DNA from: Bdellovibrionales bacterium
GTDB taxonomy: Bacteria > Bdellovibrionota > Bacteriovoracia > Bacteriovoracales > Bacteriovoracaceae
Length of the DNA stretch: 9,853 nucleotides
Assembly: GCA_030633015.1 (NCBI GenBank)
Contig: DAOVTR010000032.1
Coordinates: 1-9,853 of the forward strand
Reading direction: 5' to 3'
A model generated the notes under the pieces. The model saw only the letters and a list, made by a program, of their open reading frames with translations. It had not been told where the DNA came from and searched no databases. Within the stretch, counting starts at the first letter, position 1; each line of letters opens with the position of its first letter. This document shows, in pieces, positions 5,086-9,853 of the stretch. The translations under genes were made by a program, and so were the position numbers.

Positions 5086-6414
5086 TTAAAGCTTATCAAT
5101 ATTCTCTTTTAAGTATCCAATTGCATATAAGGGAATATTAACCAATTTAGTTTTTCCGATAAATTTCTTTTCAACTGAAAATTCAGCTAACGAAGTTTGA
5201 AAACCTATTTTTGACTTCTTAGATTCGCAAAAATACATAAGCGATTTCAAGTGACCTTTTGAAGATGATTTTACTTCAATAGGATATATAGATTGTCCAA
5301 TCTCAATTAAAAAATCAATCTCTGCTTTTTGAATACCTTTATCCTTCAAGTGATAAAAAAGTGTAGAATCAGTAAATCCATTATCCAAACAACTTAGATG
5401 TTGAGCAACAAACTGTTCAGCAAGCATTCCCTTAGTACTAAAATTATATTGAAATTCATGATCTAGATCTGAAATATCTAACTTTAAAATTGAATTAAGC
5501 AGACCGATATCAATATAATATGATTTAAAAATTCTTAAATCTGATTCACCTGCTAATGGAACATTATTACCGTTAGAGTGATAACAAGGCAACACTACTC
5601 TAGCATCAAATAAAAGTTCAACGACCCTTTTAATATCTCGAGACTTCGACTCATAATCTAATTTTGAATAGATAATTTTTTTACCTGAAATTATAGATAA
5701 TGAATTAAATATTCGATTAATTCTTTGTAAATTTATTCTTTTATTATATTTAGGAAAATCAGCACTATAAGCTTGAATAATTTGATTTTGAATACTTCTC
5801 ATTTCATAAAAACTTTCCGTTTCATGAAAGACTTTTACGGCCTCCGGCATTCCTCCAACGTAAAAATAATTTCTTAAAGCACTGATTGCTGCTTTATGTA
5901 CCTGTGTATCAAATTCAAAATTAGCTAACTTCTGTTCAAGATAATCCTGATTTGTGGCCCATAAAAATTCTTTAAAATCCATTGGCCTTAAATAGTAAAA
6001 ATCCACCCTTCCAACAGGGAAAGAAAAATTCTCAGCTCTTAACGCAATCTCTAATAATGATCCTGCAGCAATAACTTTTAACAGTGGTTTTTTTTCATAA
6101 AAATATCTTAACATTTTTAATAATTGAGGACTCTCCTGAATTTCATCAAAAAACAAAAGAGAGTTTTCTGTAATTTTTCTTTTTTTCTTAAATTGAATCT
6201 CATCCAATAATGATTGAATATTAAATTCTTCACTATTAACCGAATTAAGCTTTTCTATTTCTAAATTAAATTCAAACAAATCTAACTTTTCTTGTTCACA
6301 AAAAATTTTTACTAAAGTAGACTTTCCTACTTGCCTGGCCCCCCTTAATATCAATGGCTTTCTATTTTTTCCTTCCAACCAATGTTTTAAATCTGTTAAT
6401 GCTAATCTTTTCAT
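5086..6414 (-). CDS. AAA ATPase with C-terminal DUF4143 domain
   Basis: 442 residues. Walker A is GARQVGKST (25-33) and Walker B is SLLFFDEIQE (85-94). These are followed by VIAAGSLLEIAL (114-125) and GRVDFYYLRPMDFKEFLWA (135-153), all typical of the AAA_14/DUF4143 family, which averages 380-450 residues. GGMPEAV (187-193) marks the middle. The C-terminus has EIDFLIE (365-371) and YPIEVKSSS (377-385), a D-x(12)-ExK arrangement like a PD-(D/E)XK nuclease fold. Biochemical function of this family is largely unknown; members are common in accessory and defence-like regions and usually stand alone, as here. The N-terminus MKRLALTDLKHWL is normal, and the ATG at 6414 is well supported by family starts. 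Upstream are tandem repeats and a small dyad that may regulate it. The frame is intact. Confidence 0.9.
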   Translation of the reverse strand: MKRLALTDLKHWLEGKNRKPLILRGARQVGKSTLVKIFCEQEKLDLFEFNLEIEKLNSVNSEEFNIQSLLDEIQFKKKRKITENSLLFFDEIQESPQLLKMLRYFYEKKPLLKVIAAGSLLEIALRAENFSFPVGRVDFYYLRPMDFKEFLWATNQDYLEQKLANFEFDTQVHKAAISALRNYFYVGGMPEAVKVFHETESFYEMRSIQNQIIQAYSADFPKYNKRINLQRINRIFNSLSIISGKKIIYSKLDYESKSRDIKRVVELLFDARVVLPCYHSNGNNVPLAGESDLRIFKSYYIDIGLLNSILKLDISDLDHEFQYNFSTKGMLAEQFVAQHLSCLDNGFTDSTLFYHLKDKGIQKAEIDFLIEIGQSIYPIEVKSSSKGHLKSLMYFCESKKSKIGFQTSLAEFSVEKKFIGKTKLVNIPLYAIGYLKENIDKL

Positions 6415-6420
6415 CTAACA

Positions 6421-6433
6421 AGTGTAACACACT
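6421..6433. promoter_or_regulatory. small dyad directly upstream of the ATPase gene
   Basis: AGTGT-AAC-ACACT is a perfect 5-bp inverted repeat, 6 bases before the ATPase start codon, where a ribosome binding site would be expected. No Shine-Dalgarno sequence is otherwise visible. It could be an operator or an mRNA hairpin affecting initiation. Confidence 0.35.
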
Positions 6434-6444
6434 GATCTTACGTT

Positions 6445-6505
6445 TAGAAGTACTATTTTAGGGGTAAATCAAGACATTAGAAGTTGCTTTTTAGGGGTAA
6501 ATTAA
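6445..6505 (-). repeat. two tandem 28-bp repeats upstream of the ATPase gene
   Basis: Copies at 6445-6472 and 6478-6505, offset by 33 bases (about three helical turns), share TAGAAGT and TTTTAGGGGTAAAT blocks with few differences. On the gene strand each contains TTTA-CCCC-TAAA, a 4-bp inverted repeat around four Cs (6468-6457 and 6501-6490). Same-face spacing in front of a gene suggests paired binding sites for a regulator, possibly the ATPase module's own. No strong promoter can be placed. Confidence 0.6.
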
Positions 6506-6513
6506 TCAACTAG

Positions 6514-6543
6514 TTAAACCAACCCCATATCACGCCCTTTTTG
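6514..6543. repeat. second part of the second 47-bp repeat copy (true 3' end of the 6514-6912 gene)
   Basis: These 30 bases are identical to 3324-3353. They encode the last nine codons and stop of the 6514-6912 gene on the minus strand. This copy is attached to the whole gene, so the copy at 3324-3353 is the orphan. Confidence 0.9.
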
Positions 6544-6912
6544 CATAATTTCTTCTTTTTGCTCAGGAGTCATGTCTTCAAATTGCTTTTGAATTTCGGC
6601 CAGTTGCTCAGGAGACATATTTTTCATCATCTCTTGGGCCTTACTCATCATATCCGAGCTATCTGTATCCTTAAACTTAGAGTACATTTCATCAACATTA
6701 ACTTGGGCCTTAGAGAAAATAATTTTATCAGAAGTCTTTTCAACAATAACTCCATTACCAGTTAAAAGATCTAGGACGTTATTAAAATTAACTCCTTTAG
6801 AGTCAGCTACTTCGTACATTTTTTCCAAAGGAAGTGAGACTTTCTTTTCAGGAAACCCATTGGCTTTTAGATTTTTCATTACTGTTTCTTGAAATTGTGC
6901 TTCGAGGGTCAT
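6514..6912 (-). CDS. small soluble protein of unknown function
   Basis: 132 residues, not recognised. There is no signal peptide, membrane segment or cysteine. The N-terminal two thirds (MTLEAQFQETVMKNLKANGF, then KVSLPLEKMYEVADSKGVNF, LLTGNGVIVEKTSDKIIFS) look like a small mixed helix/strand domain, with a helix-turn region around 28-50 and a beta pair at 50-68. The C-terminal third is charged and helical, with a repeated pattern MSPEQLAEIQKQFEDM / MTPEQKEEIMQKGRDMGLV, each helix capped by (S/T)PEQ. The start is well supported: GGAG stands 5 bases before the ATG. It is transcribed divergently from the exported protein at 6987 across a perfect 26-bp dyad. Its 3' end was duplicated during the insertion events at its downstream side. 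It is probably a resident chromosomal gene. Confidence 0.8.
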   Translation of the reverse strand: MTLEAQFQETVMKNLKANGFPEKKVSLPLEKMYEVADSKGVNFNNVLDLLTGNGVIVEKTSDKIIFSKAQVNVDEMYSKFKDTDSSDMMSKAQEMMKNMSPEQLAEIQKQFEDMTPEQKEEIMQKGRDMGLV

Positions 6913-6932
6913 ATCTTCTCCAATAAGTTACT

Positions 6933-6958
6933 GTAAATATTGCTAAAACAATATTTAC
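6933..6958. promoter_or_regulatory. perfect 26-bp dyad in the divergent intergenic region
   Basis: GTAAATATTG-CTAAAA-CAATATTTAC has 10-bp perfect arms around a 6-base centre. It lies 20 bases from the start of the minus-strand gene (6912) and 28 bases from the start of the plus-strand gene (6987), in a 74-bp spacer that must hold both promoters. It could be a shared operator or a 5'-leader hairpin for either gene. No T-run flanks it, so it is not a terminator. Confidence 0.6.
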
Positions 6959-6986
6959 TCTTTACTGAGGAATATTTCAATGATTT

Positions 6987-7478
6987 ATGAGTATTATGAA
7001 AATTTCACTTATTATTTGTCTGACAATTTTTTTAAATTTAAATGCCATAGCAAAAAAACAAGAGATTAAGCTTCAAATTCACCCTTGGAAGTCTAAATGT
7101 GAGCAGCTTGATAGTTTAGGCCCTAGAAAATGTGCTCCTCCAATCCCCTCTTATCAAGCGAGACAACATACAATTAAATTAAAAAAACTAGACGGCCCTG
7201 GTAGTTCAGCTGCTACTACTATGCAATTTAATTTTGAAGATAGTTTTATAGGACAGATAAAAGTATATAACGTTTTTCCACATGCTGACAGAAATCTTCC
7301 TCGATATGTTCAAATTCAATTCTGGTTATATTCTCCAGTAGAGCTTTTTTGTGCGCAGTCTGTAAAACTAGAAATGCCTTTTTCCATGCCTCCGCTTCTT
7401 TGTGGAACCATGAATGATGATGAAAGAGTTGGAGTTACTTTAATTACACCTATATCTAAGCCGCTTTCTTTTGACTAA
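6987..7478 (+). CDS. exported (periplasmic) protein of unknown function
   Basis: 163 residues, not recognised. A classical signal peptide is present: MSIMKIS, a hydrophobic core LIICLTIFLNLN, then AIA before KKQE, giving cleavage after about residue 22. The mature part has four cysteines, C38 and C49 (CEQLDSLGPRKC) and C122 and C139, suggesting two disulfides in the periplasm. It looks beta-rich (IKVYNVF, YVQIQFWLY, VGVTLITPI). Start choice is unsettled: ATG at 6987 or 6996 both give the signal peptide, but the only good Shine-Dalgarno (GAGGA, 6967-6971) is spaced for an out-of-frame ATG at 6980. The 3' end runs 23 bases into the convergent antiporter gene. Confidence 0.75.
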   Translation: MSIMKISLIICLTIFLNLNAIAKKQEIKLQIHPWKSKCEQLDSLGPRKCAPPIPSYQARQHTIKLKKLDGPGSSAATTMQFNFEDSFIGQIKVYNVFPHADRNLPRYVQIQFWLYSPVELFCAQSVKLEMPFSMPPLLCGTMNDDERVGVTLITPISKPLSFD

Positions 7479-8697
7479 TTTCAACAGGTGCACTTTCACT
7501 ATCATCACCATCAAGAACATTTAGATGATTAATTTTAACAACTGTTTTTGTAAATAATTTTTCAGATAAATTTAAAAAAATTGTAGAAAACATCATACTG
7601 ATAGTTACCACTGTCAATAAAACGGTATAAAGCTCAATTGACAATATTTTTCCATTGAGAGCTGCAGTAAAAATAACAAATGCAAACTCTCCGCCTCCAC
7701 CCATAAGAATGCTTAACTTTACGACCTTATCCCCATTTAATGTACATAGCTTCCCAAGAACTCCAAGCACTACTCCTTTTAAAAGAAGAAGTCCGAAGGC
7801 CAGTAAAAACAAATACAATGGATTATTTATAATCATTGAAAAATCAAGCTTCATTCCAATACCCATAAAAAATAGTCCCATCAAAAGACCTTTAAATGGA
7901 ATAATAGATTTTTCAATATCTAATCTCAGTGAACTTTTAGCAAGAAACATTCCAGAAATAAGAGCTCCTAAACTCATGGTTAAACCTATCTTCTCCATTA
8001 AAAAAGATGTTCCAAGTACAACCAATAGACATGAAGAGATAAAAATTTCCTGACTTTGAGTTTTTGCAAGATACATTAAAAAAGGTCGCACCAAAAAAAC
8101 TGCCGCAACTGTCAATAGGGCAAGTGAAGTAACAAATAACAAAGACTGATTGAAAGTAAAAGTAATTGCCAAACTATTTTCACCTATAAATGGTATCAAA
8201 AGTAAAATTGGTATAATCATTAAATCTTGAAAAAGCAAAATCCCAAGAGAGAGCTGCCCATGACTTTGAGTAATCTCTTTTTTCTCTTTTAAAAGGGAGA
8301 TTACCAGCGCTGTGGATGATAGTGACAAAGTAAGAGATATAATTAAAATTGTGCTATAGGAGAGATCAAAATAATATAGAGGGATATGAAGTACTGCGGC
8401 CGTAATAAAAACTTGAAGTGGCCCAAATACGAAAATTTTATTTTTCAAGGCAGATAATCTGGATGGAGTAATTTCAAGTCCAATTAAAAAAAGCAGCAGT
8501 ATCACTCCAAATTCTGCAAAATTTAATATGGCCTGGAGCTCGTTAATTAAACCTAGTCCCCATGGCCCAATACTTATTCCTGCGACTAAAAAACCCAGAA
8601 CCGATCCAAGTTTCACTAAACGAAATAGAGGTACAATAGTAACCGCAGCAACTAAAAACCATAATATTTCCTGCAAAACAATACTATTTGACTCCAC
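7456..8697 (-). CDS. KefB/CPA2-type monovalent cation:proton antiporter, membrane domain only
   Basis: 413 residues starting at a GTG (8697-8695), with a GAGAGAGGG stretch just upstream as ribosome binding site. About 12 hydrophobic segments fill residues 5-385. Family marks in order: LGFLVAGISIGPWGLGLI (34-51), LLFLIGLEITPSRL (68-81), LSLSSTALVISLL (124-136) and LLFQDLMIIP (154-163). The Q157-D158 pair lies in the ion-binding region of CPA2 exchangers. Such proteins exchange K+ or Na+ for H+ across the inner membrane. The C-terminal RCK/TrkA-N regulatory domain of full KefB/KefC (~600 residues) is absent; after the last helix there is only a short hydrophilic tail (DGDDSESAPVEISQKKAA). Many natural family members are this short, so it need not be a truncation. 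Ion preference cannot be told. Confidence 0.88.
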   Translation of the reverse strand: MESNSIVLQEILWFLVAAVTIVPLFRLVKLGSVLGFLVAGISIGPWGLGLINELQAILNFAEFGVILLLFLIGLEITPSRLSALKNKIFVFGPLQVFITAAVLHIPLYYFDLSYSTILIISLTLSLSSTALVISLLKEKKEITQSHGQLSLGILLFQDLMIIPILLLIPFIGENSLAITFTFNQSLLFVTSLALLTVAAVFLVRPFLMYLAKTQSQEIFISSCLLVVLGTSFLMEKIGLTMSLGALISGMFLAKSSLRLDIEKSIIPFKGLLMGLFFMGIGMKLDFSMIINNPLYLFLLAFGLLLLKGVVLGVLGKLCTLNGDKVVKLSILMGGGGEFAFVIFTAALNGKILSIELYTVLLTVVTISMMFSTIFLNLSEKLFTKTVVKINHLNVLDGDDSESAPVEISQKKAA

Positions 8698-8763
8698 AAT
8701 CCCTCTCTCACACTAGTTATCGGTAAAAAAGGGAATAAAATTAATGTTTTACAAATGATTTCA

Positions 8764-8778
8764 ATAGATAATATCTAT
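8764..8778. promoter_or_regulatory. short dyad between the unknown gene and the antiporter gene
   Basis: ATAGATA-A-TATCTAT is a perfect 7-bp inverted repeat, 5 bases past the stop of the 8784-9853 gene on the minus strand. TTGAAA overlaps its edge (8764-8759) and could be a -35 for the antiporter, with a poor TTTTAT 18 bases further on. There is no T-tract, so termination is unlikely. Function is uncertain. Confidence 0.3.
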
Positions 8779-8783
8779 GAATA

Positions 8784-9853
8784 CTACTTGTGATATCTTC
8801 CTAACATCCCAACTGCTTTCGAAGCGCTCAGACCTGTAAATTGTAGATGCCAATTATCTATAAGATTATTATAACTTTTATCAAAACCTCTCATACATCT
8901 AATTACACTGTTTCCAGAAGAGAGCAGATCTGCTTCAATATCAACTTCAATCATGCAGTATTTATCTATCCAAATACTATTTAAATCTAAAAGCCACTTT
9001 AAAGAATAACTACTTAAACGAATTTTTGCCCAATTTATTACGCTTATACTTTTAAAACTCTTGGGACTAATGCCTGCCAACTTATTAGTTGCATTATGAG
9101 ATTCACTCTCTTGCTCCTCACTATCTGAAAACGATAATTGCTGATTTTTTAAAAGGACATACTTACTATTCATGGAAATATTTATCTTTTCTTGATGAAC
9201 TTTAACTTTATATTTAAATGTTTTTTCAACATCTTTATATTTTGTGACCTTTACCTGCTCTTTATACTTTTTGCCATCTTTAGTCTTTTTTGTCTGTGTA
9301 ACAATAGCATCATAAGGAACCTTTATAGAATAGACCTCTTTTCTCTTTTCCTTATTAGTTTGATGAGAATAATAAAATAATCCTTTCGTATGCATCTTAA
9401 TAACGCTACTTCCTCTTGGATGATACCAGACACTTTTTTTATAAATCTTTTTTAAATTATAGTTTAATTTATTTGCCAATATATTGCTATAAGCCCCTTT
9501 CATGCTAGCGTTGGAAGATAAATTCTTAACAAAATAATTTGGAGTTTTTACTTTTTCTTTTCTAGAATATTTATTTTTAACTTTAAAATAGTTACAATAA
9601 CTATTTGCAAAAGATGCTAGGAAATATTTCCCTCTGGCAGAGTTTTTCAGGGTTTGACATTTAGCAATGCCTTTAACTTTTATTTTTTTTCTTATACTTA
9701 AAAGATCAGCCGCTTTAAATGATTCAAAGAGTGGTTTATATTTATTCAAATCATATTCACTTTTTAATACAAGACTATTTTTTAAATTACCAAGAAGCTC
9801 CCCTCGAAACCATCCATATATTTTTTTTGTTTCTTTTAAGAAAAAATTGGCAC
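8784..9853 (-). CDS. lysine-rich protein of unknown function, 5' end beyond the window
   Basis: At least 355 residues; the frame is open from the right edge (first visible codons ANFFLKETKKIYGWFRGELL) to the TAG at 8784, so a start at the TTG near 9749 is only apparent. I do not recognise the family. There is no membrane helix or signal peptide in the visible part. The N-terminal ~115 residues are basic and helical. The middle has YSIKVPYDAIVTQTKKTKDG, then KKYKEQVKVTKYKDVEKTF, then KYKVKVHQEKI: alternating hydrophobic and charged residues typical of long beta strands or hairpins. An acidic stretch SFSDSEEQESES follows. The C-terminal ~100 residues contain INWAKIRLSSYSLKWLLDL and cysteines in DKYCMIEVD and VIRCMRGF. 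It is separated from the downstream antiporter gene by 86 bases, on the same strand. Lysine/asparagine richness follows the AT-rich base composition. Confidence 0.7.
   Translation of the reverse strand, partial: ANFFLKETKKIYGWFRGELLGNLKNSLVLKSEYDLNKYKPLFESFKAADLLSIRKKIKVKGIAKCQTLKNSARGKYFLASFANSYCNYFKVKNKYSRKEKVKTPNYFVKNLSSNASMKGAYSNILANKLNYNLKKIYKKSVWYHPRGSSVIKMHTKGLFYYSHQTNKEKRKEVYSIKVPYDAIVTQTKKTKDGKKYKEQVKVTKYKDVEKTFKYKVKVHQEKINISMNSKYVLLKNQQLSFSDSEEQESESHNATNKLAGISPKSFKSISVINWAKIRLSSYSLKWLLDLNSIWIDKYCMIEVDIEADLLSSGNSVIRCMRGFDKSYNNLIDNWHLQFTGLSASKAVGMLGRYHK

Larger units (their letters stand above)
5072..6513. mobile_element. ATPase module inserted at TTAA within the second repeat copy
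   Basis: The 47-bp repeat is interrupted here. TTAA stands on both sides (5068-5071 and 6514-6517) while the intact copy has it once (3324-3327), as expected for a 4-bp target duplication. The interval contains one gene, a DUF4143-type ATPase, and its upstream region. No terminal inverted repeats or transposase were seen, so the mechanism is unknown and a 4-base match could be partly accidental. Confidence 0.5.

Noticed and set aside
6445..6505. Tandem repeats considered as a CRISPR remnant
   Set aside because: There are only two copies, imperfect, separated by 5 bases, with no spacer-sized gap and no cas gene.
6541..6765. Open frame on the plus strand opposite the 6514-6912 gene
   Set aside because: It is antisense to a gene with a strong Shine-Dalgarno and reads as low-complexity His/Leu/Phe, a composition artefact.
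7655..8716. Plus-strand open frames opposite the antiporter gene (7655-8053 and 8528-8716)
   Set aside because: They mirror conserved transmembrane coding sequence and show no recognisable domain.
9192..9380. Plus-strand hydrophobic open frame opposite the lysine-rich gene
   Set aside because: The Phe/Leu-rich product is the complement of Lys-rich codons on the other strand; there is no independent support.

Overview
The window is AT-rich, with Gram-negative envelope genes and very short gene-to-gene spacing. Sequence style and gene content suggest a Bdellovibrionota/Bacteriovoracia-like bacterium. That placement is an impression, because no rRNA or other marker gene is present.

Layout. (1) At 1-371 (minus) lies the N-terminus of a membrane-anchored nucleotide-sugar epimerase/dehydratase of the CapD/PglF/WbpM type. 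(2) At 523-1494 (minus) is a two-gene pair, a helix-turn-helix protein and an AbiEii-like nucleotidyltransferase. The second gene has lost its middle and is frameshifted. A perfect inverted repeat overlaps the probable promoter. (3) At 1549-1916 is a decayed element bounded by inverted copies of a GTGCCATGCACC motif. It holds a 53-bp head-to-tail relic of an AbiEii gene and a truncated HigA antitoxin. (4) At 1951-3327 (plus) is a WcaJ-type undecaprenyl-phosphate sugar phosphotransferase. (5) At 3354-5050 is an intact sibling of the decayed element: AbiEi antitoxin and AbiEii toxin overlapping by ATGA, with the same end motif in inverted orientation and no transposase. (6) At 5072-6513 is a DUF4143-type AAA ATPase with tandem upstream repeats. 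(7) From 6514 onward the region looks like ordinary chromosome: a small conserved-looking protein, a divergent exported protein, a KefB-like antiporter without its RCK domain, and an unrecognised lysine-rich protein that runs off the right edge.

The main observation is the junction between the WcaJ-type gene and the gene at 6514-6912. Their stop codons once overlapped in a TTAA (still visible at 3324-3327). A 47-bp stretch spanning that junction (3307-3353) occurs again, split in two, at 5051-5071 and 6514-6543. The simplest history is that the AbiE element entered first and produced or exploited a 47-bp duplication. The ATPase module then entered the second copy at TTAA. Both flanking genes keep complete 3' ends because of the duplication.

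Together these make a small graveyard and hotspot of toxin-antitoxin-like modules (two AbiE-type pairs, an AbiEii relic, a HigA relic and a DUF4143 ATPase), all in the gaps of a surface-polysaccharide locus. No RNA genes, CRISPR arrays or transposase genes were seen.
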